Source of the DNA: Thiothrix eikelboomii
GTDB lineage: Bacteria > Pseudomonadota > Gammaproteobacteria > Thiotrichales > Thiotrichaceae
NCBI RefSeq assembly: GCF_900167255.1
Contig: NZ_FUYB01000001.1
Span: forward strand, 151,632 to 215,631
Direction of reading: 5' to 3'
DNA: 64,000 bases
Part shown: piece by piece, positions 42,554-53,039 of the stretch
How the letters are laid out: every line of letters begins with the position of its first letter
Numbering within the stretch: position 1 is the stretch's first letter
Program-made: the position numbers and the translations under genes
The notes under the pieces: generated by a model
What the model saw: the letters and a program-made list of their open reading frames with translations, nothing else
Told to the model about the DNA's origin: nothing
The model's database searches: none

Positions 42554-43898
42554 ATTGCAGTATTACTGCAGCGCCTGTGGCAGTGTGCACAGTAAATGGA
42601 ATGGCCAATGTTCTGATTGTGGTGCTTGGAATACTTTAGAAGAAAGCATCGCAGCGCCTACCACCACTAAAAACCCCCGCTTCACGGGCTATGCTGGCGA
42701 ACCTGCCAGTATTCGTAGCCTTAAAGAAATTCATGTCCAAGAAGACCCACGCACCACAACTGGGGTTCAAGAATTAGATCGGGTGTTAGGCGGAGGATTA
42801 GTGGCCGGCTCTGTCGTCCTTATTGGCGGCGATCCCGGTATCGGTAAATCAACCATTTTGCTACAAACGCTCTGTGACCTCACTGAGATTCGTAGCCTTT
42901 ATGTCACAGGTGAAGAATCACTCCAACAAGTCAGCTTGCGCGCTAGACGCTTAGGCTTGAATGCTGAGCATTTACGTTTACTCACTGAAACAGGGGTCGA
43001 AACTGTACTGGCCTTGGCGCAGACTGAACAACCACAAATTATGGTGATCGACTCGATTCAAACCCTGTACACTGAACAATTGCAGTCTGCACCCGGCTCA
43101 GTCAGCCAAATTCGTGAATCGGCTGCACAATTAGTTCGCTTTGCTAAGCAAACTCAAACTACACTCTTTATAGTAGGCCATGTCACCAAGGAGGGTACTT
43201 TAGCCGGCCCTCGGGTACTCGAGCATATGGTTGATACCGTCTTGTACTTTGAAGGCGACCCCGGGGGGCGCTATCGGATTTTGCGAGCGGTTAAGAATCG
43301 TTTTGGCGCTGTCAACGAACTAGGCGTCTTTGCCATGACTGAGCAAGGTTTAAAAGGAGTTAGCAATCCGTCGGCTATTTTCCTCTCTCGGCATGAAGAA
43401 CCTGTCTCTGGTAGTGCTATCATGGTAACACGTGAGGGTACGCGCCCCTTATTGGTGGAAGTGCAAGCGTTAGTCGATACCAGCCATGCAGGTCATGCTC
43501 GCCGTGTGACTTTAGGGATGGAGCAAAACCGCTTAGCGATGCTCTTGGCTGTTTTGCATCGGCATGGTGGAATTTCCATGTACGATCAAGATGTTTTTAT
43601 TAATATTGTAGGCGGCGTTAAGATTTCAGAAACGGCAGCTGATTTACCATTGTTATTGGCTGCGCTGTCCAGTTTTCGAAGCAGACCGCTACCTGCCGAT
43701 GTGGTGATTTTTGGCGAAGTCGGTTTAGCAGGAGAGATTCGCCCTGTTCCAAATGGCGAAGAGCGACTGAGGGAAGCGGCCAAGCATGGTTTTAAACAAG
43801 CTATTGTGCCTAAAGCCAATAAACCACACCATGCTATTCAAGGCATGAAAGTCACTGCAGTGGCTCGATTAGAGGAGGCGATGGCGGCATTGATGTAA
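42540..43898 (+). CDS. radA: DNA repair protein RadA
   Basis: A 452-residue RecA-like ATPase and branch-migration helicase. It has an N-terminal zinc finger (YCSACGSVHSKWNGQCSDCG), Walker A GGDPGIGKST (about 97), the RadA-specific KNRFG motif, and the C-terminal Lon-protease-like domain (VFINIVGGVKISETAADL). Its start overlaps the CorB-like gene by 14 bases, so it ends a three-gene operon. Confidence 0.97.
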   Translation: MAKNKLQYYCSACGSVHSKWNGQCSDCGAWNTLEESIAAPTTTKNPRFTGYAGEPASIRSLKEIHVQEDPRTTTGVQELDRVLGGGLVAGSVVLIGGDPGIGKSTILLQTLCDLTEIRSLYVTGEESLQQVSLRARRLGLNAEHLRLLTETGVETVLALAQTEQPQIMVIDSIQTLYTEQLQSAPGSVSQIRESAAQLVRFAKQTQTTLFIVGHVTKEGTLAGPRVLEHMVDTVLYFEGDPGGRYRILRAVKNRFGAVNELGVFAMTEQGLKGVSNPSAIFLSRHEEPVSGSAIMVTREGTRPLLVEVQALVDTSHAGHARRVTLGMEQNRLAMLLAVLHRHGGISMYDQDVFINIVGGVKISETAADLPLLLAALSSFRSRPLPADVVIFGEVGLAGEIRPVPNGEERLREAAKHGFKQAIVPKANKPHHAIQGMKVTAVARLEEAMAALM

Positions 43899-43943
43899 AA
43901 ATACAACACGCCAAGCGCATAATTGTTGACTCAAAACCACATA

Positions 43944-43949
43944 TATAAT
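43944..43949 (+). promoter_or_regulatory. Possible -10 of the DEAD-like gene
   Basis: TATAAT lies in an AT-rich stretch with TTGTTG 15 bases upstream of it. This would give a leader of about 145 bases before the TTG start at 44101. Long leaders are common on RNA-helicase and cold-shock genes. Confidence 0.35.
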
Positions 43950-44100
43950 AGCTTTATGAACATTCTGGGGCGTAATTTTACTCACAAATTCGGTTTGATC
44001 CGCCCTAACAGGTTTCTTTGCCACAATCGCCTTATTCATATGTTCATGAAGAAGTAAGTTATGGATCACTTGCCTGCTTGTTCAGCCAGGGAGTTTTATC

Positions 44101-45597
44101 TTGTCATTTATTGATTTAGGTCTACAGGGTGCTTTCGCCGATAATATCGACGCAGCAGGCTATGAGACCCCGACAGAATTACAACAACAGCTTATTCCTT
44201 TAATGGCACAACGTAAAAGTGCTATTGTTTGGACTCAGTCCGCAGCCGGTAAAACGGGTGCTTTTTTAATCCCTGCCATTAATTATATTTTTAATAACCC
44301 GCTCACTGAGCATCAAGGCGCACGTATTCTAGTGCTTACCTCGCGCCGTGATCGAGTGAATCAAATCACTTACACGATTAAGCGTTTGCTCGGTGAAGGC
44401 CAGCAGATTCGAACCGGCTTTATTGTCAGTGGCCGCCCTTATCAACCTCAAATGCGTTTATTGCGTCGCCCTCTCGATTTAATGATCGCGACTCCGGGAC
44501 GCTTAAATGATTTAGTTGATAATAATAAGGCAGACTTCTCACATATCGAACTACTGATTATTGATGATCTGACAGCTATCCATAAAAAGGGTTTACATGG
44601 TTTAGTCGATCGAATTATTCAGCAAAAACCAGCGGGTGCACCGGTCATCGCTTTTGTGCGTCATGATGAGGAAGTGACACCGTATGCCCGTAATATGCTG
44701 CCCAACTGTGAAGAGATTACGATTGAGGATGAAAAGTCCCAGTTGTTACGCTTGCCACAATTAGTCCATCAGGCGGATGATTACACCCATAAATTAGCCT
44801 TGATTGATTACATTTTAGATGGCTTAAAAGGCAAACCTACCGTTATTTTTACCGTCACCAGCAAAACAGCCAAAAGCCTAGCCGATAATTTAGCGAATCA
44901 CGGACATACCGCAGACTCGACACATCTCTTACCCGATGAGGAGCGCAATTTAGAAGCTTGCCCGATTCTGATCGTGCCTGATCAAGAGGACTTTATTCCT
45001 GACTTGAGTGGCTATGAACCAGTGATTCATTTTGAATTACCTGAAAAAACAGACACTTACCTAAGTCGACTCCAAAGCGTCTTAGGCATTGAGCGTCAAG
45101 AACCCATTATTTTATTAGCCGGCCCTAGTGATCGTGACTGCCTGAAAAAACTCGAAGAATTTCAGGGTGAGCCGATTAATCAGCGGACGATTCCGGGTTT
45201 AGAGCCTAAACAAACAAATCGTCACAGCGCTAAACCCAATCCACGCACCAACACCCGCAAACCGGGTAGCCATCCTCGAAATCCTGCCAATGGCGAAAAA
45301 TCCAGCCGCCCACCCAATGGACGTGGCAAGCCTACTAATAATAGCTCAGCAACTGCAACCGCACGCACAAGTGGTGCTGGTGCTGCTACCGACGATAAAC
45401 AACGTGGACGTAAAGGCCCTTATGGGCGCTTAAATGGTGGTGCGCAGCGTAAGCAAGGAGCAGGTCAACAAGCAGCCGATGCAGGTTATGAAATTGGTAG
45501 CTGGGAAAAGCAAGATTATGTACCCAAACAGGCGACGACTGCCGATAAAAAAGTGGTGATTCGTTATAAAGAAAAACGTCGAAACTTAGTCAAATAG
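44101..45597 (+). CDS. Degenerate DEAD-box helicase-like protein
   Basis: A 498-residue protein with the DEAD-box fold but damaged catalytic motifs. The Q motif is kept (FIDLGL, YETPTELQQQ). Motif I reads TQSAAGKT (45-52) instead of AxxGxGKT. TPGRL is intact (131-135). Motif II is DDLT (155-158) instead of DEAD. The SAT motif is replaced (AFVR) and motif VI HRxGRxGR is lost (YLSRLQSVLG). The C-terminal 120 residues are a basic Arg/Gly/Pro/Asn-rich tail that may bind RNA. The helicase activity is probably lost, while RNA binding may remain. The TTG start follows GGGAG. Confidence 0.85.
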   Translation: MSFIDLGLQGAFADNIDAAGYETPTELQQQLIPLMAQRKSAIVWTQSAAGKTGAFLIPAINYIFNNPLTEHQGARILVLTSRRDRVNQITYTIKRLLGEGQQIRTGFIVSGRPYQPQMRLLRRPLDLMIATPGRLNDLVDNNKADFSHIELLIIDDLTAIHKKGLHGLVDRIIQQKPAGAPVIAFVRHDEEVTPYARNMLPNCEEITIEDEKSQLLRLPQLVHQADDYTHKLALIDYILDGLKGKPTVIFTVTSKTAKSLADNLANHGHTADSTHLLPDEERNLEACPILIVPDQEDFIPDLSGYEPVIHFELPEKTDTYLSRLQSVLGIERQEPIILLAGPSDRDCLKKLEEFQGEPINQRTIPGLEPKQTNRHSAKPNPRTNTRKPGSHPRNPANGEKSSRPPNGRGKPTNNSSATATARTSGAGAATDDKQRGRKGPYGRLNGGAQRKQGAGQQAADAGYEIGSWEKQDYVPKQATTADKKVVIRYKEKRRNLVK

Positions 45598-45608
45598 CCG
45601 AATCAGCC

Positions 45609-45818
45609 ATGCTAAGCTTAGAAGACGAGCATTTGCTCCGCCAAAAACTGTTTGATTTGCGCCAAGAACATCGTGATCTTGATGTTGCAATTGAGGCTTT
45701 GCGCGCAAGTCCGACGGGTGACGAGTTTATGCTGTCACGCCTGAAAAAACGTAAATTGCTTTTAAAAGATATGATCCAAAAAATCAGCAGTCAGCTGATT
45801 CCTGATATGAATGCTTGA
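45609..45818 (+). CDS. DUF465 (YdcH-like) protein
   Basis: A 69-residue, mostly helical protein starting MLSLEDEHLLRQKLFDLRQEH, with RLKKRKLLLKDMI near the end. This is the pattern of the DUF465/YdcH family of short coiled-coil proteins of unknown function. It begins 11 bases after the degenerate helicase gene and is likely co-transcribed with it. Confidence 0.85.
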   Translation: MLSLEDEHLLRQKLFDLRQEHRDLDVAIEALRASPTGDEFMLSRLKKRKLLLKDMIQKISSQLIPDMNA

Positions 45819-45882
45819 AAGTGTGTGCATCTGCGTGAAGGCTTCAGCGATTGACTTAAATCAGACTCAAGTCAACGTATTA

Positions 45883-46305
45883 TCAGCCGTTTGGTGATGA
45901 GGATGATGAGTTAAGCTTTTGCAAAATTGAGAGATTGGCAGCCGGAAAATCTAAGTCTTGCAGCTGTGCTAATTCAAACCAAGCAATAGTCTGCCCCTCT
46001 CGGCCTATCGGTTCATATTGAAACTGATCAACTATCCAGACATCGAGCCAAATATTTTTATCTGAGTAGGCATGTTTAATTTCCAGTAAGGGCTGCATAC
46101 TCGTTGGCTCAGCCTCAATGCCAAGCTCTTCTAATAACTCGCGCTGCAAAGCGTTCTTAGCCGATTCATTTGGCTCGACTTTACCGCCCGGAAACTCCCA
46201 TTTACCGCCCTGATGCTTATCGAGTGGGCGCTGAGCGAGCAAAATCTGATGGCGGCGATTATAAATAACGGCCGCAACCACATGAATCCAAATCGCTTCA
46301 GCCAT
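45883..46305 (-). CDS. mutT: MutT-type Nudix hydrolase
   Basis: A 140-residue Nudix enzyme of the MutT type, which sanitises 8-oxo-dGTP. The Nudix box is complete: GGKVEPNESAKNALQRELLE followed by ELG. The N-terminus HVVAAVIYNRRHQILLAQRP and the KWEFPGGKVEPNE context are MutT-like. It follows argJ by two bases on the same strand. Linkage to secA and argJ is common in gammaproteobacteria. Confidence 0.9.
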   Translation of the reverse strand: MAEAIWIHVVAAVIYNRRHQILLAQRPLDKHQGGKWEFPGGKVEPNESAKNALQRELLEELGIEAEPTSMQPLLEIKHAYSDKNIWLDVWIVDQFQYEPIGREGQTIAWFELAQLQDLDFPAANLSILQKLNSSSSSPNG

Positions 46306-46307
46306 AC

Positions 46308-47516
46308 TTAGCTACGATACTCAGCATTGATCTTGACGTAATCATAAGAAAAATCACAAGTCCAAGTCGTTGCACTAGCAGAACCACGCCCTAGGTGAAT
46401 CCGCACGGTAATCTCATCCCGTTTCATTTCTAGCTGACCTAACTCCTCGCGGTACGAGGGTGCAGGCTGACCCTTTTCAATCAGTAAAGTATCACCAAGC
46501 CAAAGAGTAACCGCATTTACATCCAAAGCGTCAATGGGGCTGCGTCCAACAGCGGCAAGAATCCGCCCCCAATTAGGATCACTCGCAAACATCGCGGTTT
46601 TAACCAAGGGCGATAAAGCCACTGTGTTACCCACCACTCGTGCTTCGGTACGATCTTTAGCCCCTTCAACGCTCACACTGATGAATTTAGTTGCACCCTC
46701 ACCATCGCGCACAATCGCTTGTGCTAGATACATACACAAATCTTGGACGGCCTGTTGAAAGATCGCCCGATTGCTGGCATCAATCACGACTCCAGACCGA
46801 CCCGTGGCGGCCAATACTAAAGAGTCATTGGTGGAAGTATCACCATCAATCGTGATGCAGTTATAGGTTTCCTCAACCACTTCACTAAGAATAGTTTGTA
46901 GCAAGTTAGCCTCGACTTGGGCATCCATTGCCACATAAGACAACATAGTCGCCATATTCGGATGGATCATACCTGCGCCCTTGGCAATGCCCGTCATCGT
47001 CACTTGCTGACCGCCGATTTCGATTTGCTTGCTCATGGCTTTACCCACCGTATCGGTGGTCATAATGGCTTTAGCCGCCGCCAACCAATGATCTTCCTTT
47101 AAACTAGCCAACGCAGAGGGCAAGGCAGCTACAATTTTCTCCACGGGTAAGGGCTGGCCAATCACACCGGTCGAGAAAGGTAAAATCTGCTCAGGAGCAC
47201 AAGCACCTGCTGTAGCTAAGGCCATACAACAGGCTTTAGCAGCTGCTAGACCTTGCTCACCTGTTCCTGCATTCGCATTACCCGCATTGACTAGCAAATA
47301 ACGGGGCTTAGCTTTAGCGAGATTTTCACGCGAAACTATCACGGGGGCAGCACAGAAAGCATTGCGAGTAAAAACTGCCGCACAGGAACTCCCTTCAGCT
47401 AATTCAAGCAGCAAGAGATCATCGCGCCCTTTATACCGGATGCCCGCATTCAAAGTCGCTAAACGTACCCCTGCAATCGGCAATAAATCTTCATTAAAGG
47501 TTAAATTGACGGCCAT
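46308..47516 (-). CDS. argJ: Bifunctional ornithine acetyltransferase ArgJ
   Basis: A 402-residue enzyme transferring acetyl from N-acetylornithine to glutamate in arginine synthesis. It self-cleaves at the Thr of KGAGMIHPNMATML, which is present (nucleophile Thr about 190). The start [10 protein letters not shown] was chosen because it overlaps the secA stop by one base (TAATG). It lies between secA and mutT on the same strand. Confidence 0.96.
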   Translation of the reverse strand: MAVNLTFNEDLLPIAGVRLATLNAGIRYKGRDDLLLLELAEGSSCAAVFTRNAFCAAPVIVSRENLAKAKPRYLLVNAGNANAGTGEQGLAAAKACCMALATAGACAPEQILPFSTGVIGQPLPVEKIVAALPSALASLKEDHWLAAAKAIMTTDTVGKAMSKQIEIGGQQVTMTGIAKGAGMIHPNMATMLSYVAMDAQVEANLLQTILSEVVEETYNCITIDGDTSTNDSLVLAATGRSGVVIDASNRAIFQQAVQDLCMYLAQAIVRDGEGATKFISVSVEGAKDRTEARVVGNTVALSPLVKTAMFASDPNWGRILAAVGRSPIDALDVNAVTLWLGDTLLIEKGQPAPSYREELGQLEMKRDEITVRIHLGRGSASATTWTCDFSYDYVKINAEYRS

Positions 47517-50218
47517 TAGCTTAACTTCCCATGACATTGCTTATATTTTTTACCTGAGCCACAAGGACAAGGCTCATTCCGTCCCACTTTCGGTTCAGTT
47601 GCAGCGGGTAGCGCACTCGGGGCTGGTGTGAAAGCATCCACCACCTCATCATCCTCTGCAAATGCACTGCCAGCAGCAGCATGCGTGTATTGCACGGGTT
47701 GCTGCTCAGGTTCATGCAATGGAGGCGGTTCGCCAATTTGAATACGGACTAAGAAGGTAATCACATCATGCTTAATGCGATCTAATAGCTCCTCGAACAT
47801 ATCGAAAGCTTCACGCTTATATTCTTGCTTCGGATTTTTCTGCGCATAACCCCGCAAGCCGATGCCTTGACGTAGATAATCCATCGCAGCTAGATGCTCT
47901 TTCCAATGAGTATCCAGAATATGCAACATGGCTTCACGCTCTAAACGACGCATATTTTCTGCACTAATGAGCGCTTCCTTCTGCTCTAACTCGGTTTTCA
48001 CCAGTGCTTGAATCCGCTCGCGGATTTGCTCTTCGTAAAGCTTCTTATCTTCATCCAGCCATTGCTGAACCGGTACATTCAAACTTAAATCTGTCTGTAA
48101 CTGCTTTTCTAAGCCCGGAATATCCCATTGCTCATCCACGCTACCTTCTGGAATAAAGCGACTAATCAAAGCCTCAACCACATCATGGCGAATAGAAGCC
48201 ACCATGTCTTGAATATTGTCGGCCATCAGCAGCTCAGTGCGCTGCTCATAAATGACTTTACGTTGATCATTCGCAACATCATCATATTCCAGCAAATGCT
48301 TACGAATATCGTAGTTATGCGCCTCCACTTTACGCTGGGCATTCTCAATCGACTTCGAGACTAAACCCGCTTCAATCGCTTGGCCTTTCTCCATGCCTAG
48401 TTTTTGCATCATGCTTTTTACACGATCAGAGGCAAAAATACGCATCAGATTATCTTCAAGCGATAAGTAAAAGCGTGAAGAACCGGGGTCACCTTGACGG
48501 CCTGAACGCCCCCGCAGCTGATTATCAATCCGACGCGACTCATGCCGCTCTGTACCGATAATATGCAAACCACCGGCTGCTAACACAGCATCATGACGCT
48601 TCTGCCACATGGCCTTGATAGTTTGCTTAGCAGCTTCATCCGCATTGGCTGGTGGAAGCTGTGCAATTTCCTCTTCATAGCTGCCCCCTAAGACAATATC
48701 CGTACCGCGACCCGCCATATTGGTCGCAATCGTCACTGCACCTGGGCGACCTGCATTGGCAATAATATGCGCCTCGCGCTCATGTTGCTTCGCATTTAAC
48801 ACTTCATGCGGAATCCGCAACGCTTTAAGCTTATTAGACACTAACTCAGAGGCTTCAATCGAGGCAGTACCGACCAAAACTGGCTGGCCTTTATCAACGC
48901 AGGCTTTAATATCTTCGATAATCGCATCGAACTTTTCTTCAGCGGTCAAATAAATCAGATCATTCGCATCCTTACGCACCATTGGGCGATGGGTAGGAAT
49001 CACAACCACTTCTAAACCATAAATTTGTTGTAGCTCAAACGCCTCTGTATCCGCTGTACCGGTCATACCTGACAGTTTTTTGTATAAGCGGAAATAATTT
49101 TGGAAGGTAATCGAAGCAAGCGTTTGGTTTTCAGATTGGATTTCAACGTTTTCTTTCGCTTCAATCGCTTGATGCAAACCTTCAGACCAACGCCGACCGG
49201 GCATAGTCCGCCCAGTAAACTCATCAACAATGATGATTTTGCCATCACGTACAATATAGTCGACATTCTTTTGGAATAAAGTCTGGGCACGCAAGCCTGC
49301 ATTTAAATGATGCAGAATAGCGATACTGGCTGAGTCATATAAACCTTGGCCTTCAGGTAGCACGCCGCGCTCACTCAGAATTTGCTCAACTCGCTCTTGA
49401 CCTACTTCAGACAGAAAAACCTGCTTGGCTTTTTCATCTACCCAGTAATCACCAACGCTATCTTCTGCTGCTTGGCGATCTAATTCGGGAACAATCGTAT
49501 TAATAGCGCGATATAAATCCGAGGCATCTTGGCTAGGGCCAGAAATAATCAGTGGGGTACGTGCTTCGTCAATTAGAATCGAGTCAACTTCGTCAATGAC
49601 GGCATAGGATAATTGCCGTTGTACACGTTCATCCATCGAGAACGCCATATTATCGCGCAGATAATCAAAGCCGAACTCGTTATTAGTACCATAGGTAATA
49701 TCAGCGGCATAAGCTGTGCGACGTTGGTCTTGAGTTAAGCCATTAATAATCACGCCCGTGCTTAAACCTAAGAAACCATATAGCTTAGCCATCCAGCCAG
49801 CATCACGCTGCGCGAGATAATCGTTGACAGTAATAACATGCACGCCTTTGCCCGGCAAAGCGTTCAAATAGGCTGCTAAAGTAGCGACTAAGGTTTTGCC
49901 TTCACCCGTGCGCATCTCTGCAATTTTGCCACTATGGAGCACCATGCCACCGATCATTTGCACATCATAATGACGCATACCTAACACACGTTTACTGGCT
50001 TCACGCACCGTGGCGAACGCATCAGGTAATAAATCATCAAGGGTAGCACCCGCTACAAGGCGCTCACGGAATTTCACAGTGCGATTTTGCAAGTCGGCAT
50101 CAGATAACTTGGAGTAATCAGCTTCTAATGCATTGATATTCTTGACGATCTTTGCATAACTTTTAACCAAACGGTCATTACGGCTACCAAAAATCTTTTT
50201 AGCAACAGAACCCAGCAT
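47516..50218 (-). CDS. secA: Preprotein translocase ATPase SecA
   Basis: A 900-residue motor that pushes preproteins through SecYEG. Walker A is in [11 protein letters not shown] (about 103), with [13 protein letters not shown], the second nucleotide-binding domain with [13 protein letters not shown] and [12 protein letters not shown], and a C-terminal zinc-binding tail [14 protein letters not shown]. Length is normal. No secM gene is recognisable upstream, but a short ORF with a strong hairpin is. The stop overlaps the argJ start. Confidence 0.98.
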   Translation of the reverse strand: MLGSVAKKIFGSRNDRLVKSYAKIVKNINALEADYSKLSDADLQNRTVKFRERLVAGATLDDLLPDAFATVREASKRVLGMRHYDVQMIGGMVLHSGKIAEMRTGEGKTLVATLAAYLNALPGKGVHVITVNDYLAQRDAGWMAKLYGFLGLSTGVIINGLTQDQRRTAYAADITYGTNNEFGFDYLRDNMAFSMDERVQRQLSYAVIDEVDSILIDEARTPLIISGPSQDASDLYRAINTIVPELDRQAAEDSVGDYWVDEKAKQVFLSEVGQERVEQILSERGVLPEGQGLYDSASIAILHHLNAGLRAQTLFQKNVDYIVRDGKIIIVDEFTGRTMPGRRWSEGLHQAIEAKENVEIQSENQTLASITFQNYFRLYKKLSGMTGTADTEAFELQQIYGLEVVVIPTHRPMVRKDANDLIYLTAEEKFDAIIEDIKACVDKGQPVLVGTASIEASELVSNKLKALRIPHEVLNAKQHEREAHIIANAGRPGAVTIATNMAGRGTDIVLGGSYEEEIAQLPPANADEAAKQTIKAMWQKRHDAVLAAGGLHIIGTERHESRRIDNQLRGRSGRQGDPGSSRFYLSLEDNLMRIFASDRVKSMMQKLGMEKGQAIEAGLVSKSIENAQRKVEAHNYDIRKHLLEYDDVANDQRKVIYEQRTELLMADNIQDMVASIRHDVVEALISRFIPEGSVDEQWDIPGLEKQLQTDLSLNVPVQQWLDEDKKLYEEQIRERIQALVKTELEQKEALISAENMRRLEREAMLHILDTHWKEHLAAMDYLRQGIGLRGYAQKNPKQEYKREAFDMFEELLDRIKHDVITFLVRIQIGEPPPLHEPEQQPVQYTHAAAGSAFAEDDEVVDAFTPAPSALPAATEPKVGRNEPCPCGSGKKYKQCHGKLS

Positions 50219-50239
50219 AATCTCTTATTTTCTCCTAAC

Positions 50240-50323
50240 TCATCCTGCCAGTGGCTCTAACCGGCAATTCCCTGAGCCAAACGACAAGGCAGAGAGCACA
50301 CTCCCTTGTGATGACGCAGCCAT
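50240..50323 (-). CDS. 27-codon ORF upstream of secA
   Basis: It starts MAASSQGSVLSALSFGSGNC and ends 21 bases before secA, preceded by GGGGGAAC, a usable ribosome-binding site, and by a hairpin (CCCCCA/TGGGGG, 50331-50345). A regulatory leader peptide of SecM type would fit the location. There is no resemblance to SecM and no evidence for expression. Confidence 0.25.
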   Translation of the reverse strand: MAASSQGSVLSALSFGSGNCRLEPLAG

Positions 50324-50379
50324 AGTTGTTCCCCCACTATGGGGGCTAGCCCAAACAAAACAAGCTCAATTTACAAAAA

Positions 50380-50417
50380 AGTCCGGCGCAATCCTAAGAG
50401 AGGAATTGCGCCGGACT
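50380..50417 (-). terminator. Strong terminator between the M23 gene and secA
   Basis: AGTCCGGCGCAATCCT and AGGAATTGCGCCGGACT form a long GC-rich stem followed on the minus strand by TTTTTT. It ends the M23 peptidase transcript before secA. Confidence 0.92.
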
Positions 50418-50458
50418 AATAGTATAGCCTCATTAACTGGCTATACGGTGAATTATTC

Positions 50459-51418
50459 CTACTCCGCCAAACCTAAATAAGTTTGTGGATCAATCGCCTC
50501 GCCGTTTTGTAGAATCTCCAAATGTAAATGTGGCCCTGTTGAACGCCCCGTACTACCTAAAAGTGCCACTCGATCCGCTTTTTGAATAATCGTACCTGCT
50601 TCAACTAAAGCCTGATCCAAATGAGCATAGCGACTCATCAAGCCATTGCCATGATCTATTTCCAGCACAGTACCATAGCCACCTTTATTGCCTACATAAG
50701 ACACCACCCCACCTGCTACAGCATGCACATCCGTACCACGGGGTCCTGCATAATCCATTCCTTTATGCAGACGCGCCCCGCCATTAAACGGATCGCGCCG
50801 AAAACCAAACGGCGAAGAGACATAACCTAATTTCACTGGGCGTGAAGAAGGCATCACCACCGCCTCTAAGGCTTTACCTTCAAGCACTTGATATAAACCT
50901 TCCAACAGCGCTTGTTGCTGCTCCATTTGAGATTCCATAGTCTCAAATGCACCTAATAATTCACGAGTGGACACTTTAGGCACTGCGGCTGGAGTATAGT
51001 CTTCATCTAAACCACCGCGCGGTGGAGCTTGATCGAAGGAAAACTCATTAGGATCTAATTTAGCACGATTCACCACTCGCTTCGCTAAAGCGTTTAAGCG
51101 TACAATCTCCGCCTCTAAAGCACCTAAACGTACTGCCAGTGTGTCAACATCAACCGTATAGGTCGAGTAGGTTTTTTTGATTTCATTGACCGTCTGCATT
51201 TGCTGCTCAAGCGTTGAGATAATTTTCTCCGCTTCCTCGGCTGTTAGTGCTTTATGTTGAGGTGTATTATCCAAACGATATAGACCTAACATTTGGTTCA
51301 CGGATAAGCCAATAATCAGTAAGGCGACTAAGCTGGCCGGTAGCACTAAATGGGTGATAGGGTTCAAACTAAACGAAGCGCGTCGTGCACCATCACGACT
51401 AATACAAATAACTTTCAT
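50459..51418 (-). CDS. M23-family metallopeptidase
   Basis: A 319-residue inner-membrane protein facing the periplasm, with one helix (about 25-45), a coiled coil (about 55-115) and a C-terminal LytM/M23 domain. Zinc ligands are visible in LHKGMDYAGPRG (first His and Asp) and GPHLHLEIL (HxH). It is a DD-endopeptidase-like or regulatory peptidoglycan protein. The start MKVICISRDGARR was chosen; upstream in-frame codons overlap the divergent DciA-like gene. Its own terminator separates it from secA. Confidence 0.9.
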   Translation of the reverse strand: MKVICISRDGARRASFSLNPITHLVLPASLVALLIIGLSVNQMLGLYRLDNTPQHKALTAEEAEKIISTLEQQMQTVNEIKKTYSTYTVDVDTLAVRLGALEAEIVRLNALAKRVVNRAKLDPNEFSFDQAPPRGGLDEDYTPAAVPKVSTRELLGAFETMESQMEQQQALLEGLYQVLEGKALEAVVMPSSRPVKLGYVSSPFGFRRDPFNGGARLHKGMDYAGPRGTDVHAVAGGVVSYVGNKGGYGTVLEIDHGNGLMSRYAHLDQALVEAGTIIQKADRVALLGSTGRSTGPHLHLEILQNGEAIDPQTYLGLAE

Positions 51419-51508
51419 GCGACTAACATCCGATGATGCCCTCCACAGGCAAACTAAGCACTCTTTTATAATAGTTGGATGTAGTGCAGGTTGATGTAAA
51501 AAGATATT

Positions 51509-51949
51509 ATGAGAAAAATCAACTACTTTATTAATGATGGTTTGTCTGAAAGGCTGGATCAACTAGATAAGCTGAGCGATTTGATTAGCCAGCATACTCA
51601 TATGTGCCTCGATAACCGGATCTGGCCGATGATACGCAATCGACGTTTGCTTGTGCTGACTGACGACCCTCATTTCGCCACCCAAGCACGATTTACACAG
51701 AAGACACTCTGCCATCATCTCAATAAAGAGTTGAATATTAAACTAAATGGCGTGGATATTAAATTGATTGCTATGCCGCTGGCAAGTTTTGGGCGAAAAA
51801 CCAACAGAACACCGATGAGTGAACAAACCATTGAAACGCTTGCCAGTATTGCCCAGCAAATTACGGATGAAGGCTTACGACAAGCTTTAGTTCGCGTCGC
51901 TTTAGTCCATCGAACCCATACTTATCAGCCTCAAACCGCTAAGGCATAA
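51509..51949 (+). CDS. DciA-like protein (DUF721)
   Basis: A 146-residue protein with the DUF721 pattern: an N-terminal helical segment, then [39 protein letters not shown] and a short disordered tail. DciA loads the replicative helicase in most bacteria lacking DnaC. It is divergent from the M23 gene and converges on lpxC with a 19-base overlap, a common gammaproteobacterial layout. Confidence 0.7.
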   Translation: MRKINYFINDGLSERLDQLDKLSDLISQHTHMCLDNRIWPMIRNRRLLVLTDDPHFATQARFTQKTLCHHLNKELNIKLNGVDIKLIAMPLASFGRKTNRTPMSEQTIETLASIAQQITDEGLRQALVRVALVHRTHTYQPQTAKA

Positions 51950-52845
51950 CCATCCGCGAAGATCGCACGCTCACGTTGTCTTTCTTCCAACGACACCATT
52001 TCCCAAGCATCTTTACGCACTAACAGTTCACGGACTAAGAGATTATTGATGGCATGCCCGGCTTTATGCCCATGAAACGCGCCGATGATGCCATGCCCTA
52101 AGGTGTACAAATCGCCAATTGCATCTAGGATTTTATGACGAATAAACTCATCACTGTACCGCAAACCATCTGGGTTCAACACGCGGAACTCATCTAAAAC
52201 GATGGCATTTTCAAGACTGCCCCCTAAGCCCAAATTCTTTGAACGTAGCAGCTCAATATCACGCATAAAACCAAAAGTACGAGCACGAGCTATTTCGCTA
52301 GCATAGGCTTGTTTAGAAAAATCCAACTCCATGCTTTGGCGCGTAGCACTCACGGCGGGGTGATTGAATTGAATATCAAAAGAGGCTTTAAAACCTTCAT
52401 AGGGGGTTAAACGCGCCCAAGCATCACCTTTACGGAACTCCACGGGTTTTTTAATCCGAATGAAGCGCTTAGTTGCCTGTTGTTCAGCAATACCCGCCGA
52501 GAGAATTAAATACAAAAAAGGAGCAGCGCTGCCATCCATAATGGGGATTTCAGCGGCATCAATATCCACATATAGATTATCCACCCCCAAGCCTGCCAAA
52601 GCCGATAAGAGATGCTCAACAGTAGCCACTTTCACCGGCCCATCCAATAAGGCTGTGCAGAGCATTGTCTCGCCTACTCGTTCAGGATGCAGACGAATTT
52701 CTGGCCGCTGTGGAAGATCAATTCGACGAAAAATAATCCCTGTGTTCACAGGTGCAGGCTGTAGGCGCATGGCTACTTTCTTTCCAGAATGCAAACCAAT
52801 ACCAGTTGAAGACACTGCCGTTTTTAGTGTTCTTTGTTTCAGCAC
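51931..52845 (-). CDS. lpxC: UDP-3-O-acyl-GlcNAc deacetylase LpxC
   Basis: A 304-residue zinc enzyme, the committed step of lipid A synthesis. Zinc-ligand motifs are present: [15 protein letters not shown] near residue 79 and [17 protein letters not shown] further on, followed by [10 protein letters not shown]. It shows an intact outer-membrane LPS pathway. It follows ftsZ with 195 bases between, and its 3' end overlaps the DciA-like gene tail to tail. Confidence 0.97.
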   Translation of the reverse strand: MLKQRTLKTAVSSTGIGLHSGKKVAMRLQPAPVNTGIIFRRIDLPQRPEIRLHPERVGETMLCTALLDGPVKVATVEHLLSALAGLGVDNLYVDIDAAEIPIMDGSAAPFLYLILSAGIAEQQATKRFIRIKKPVEFRKGDAWARLTPYEGFKASFDIQFNHPAVSATRQSMELDFSKQAYASEIARARTFGFMRDIELLRSKNLGLGGSLENAIVLDEFRVLNPDGLRYSDEFIRHKILDAIGDLYTLGHGIIGAFHGHKAGHAINNLLVRELLVRKDAWEMVSLEERQRERAIFADGYALAV

Positions 52846-52981
52846 TTGTCAGCCCCTATTTTTTCCATAACTACGTGTACCGCTTAATAAACGGCGCTGA
52901 TCATATCACAATTAATCGCAGTCATTTTAAATAGATTTTGCCAAGCTTACGCTGAATAAAACCTTCTTACCGACCTCTAAA

Positions 52982-53009
52982 AGCAACCAACTGGGGTCAA
53001 TCGGTTGCT
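52982..53009 (-). terminator. Probable terminator after ftsZ
   Basis: AGCAACC and GGTTGCT form a 7-bp stem around a 14-base loop, followed on the minus strand by TTTT. It lies about 31 bases after the ftsZ stop and before lpxC. Confidence 0.6.
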
Positions 53010-53039
53010 AAGGCAAGTTTGAATCATGACAAGTGGCAT

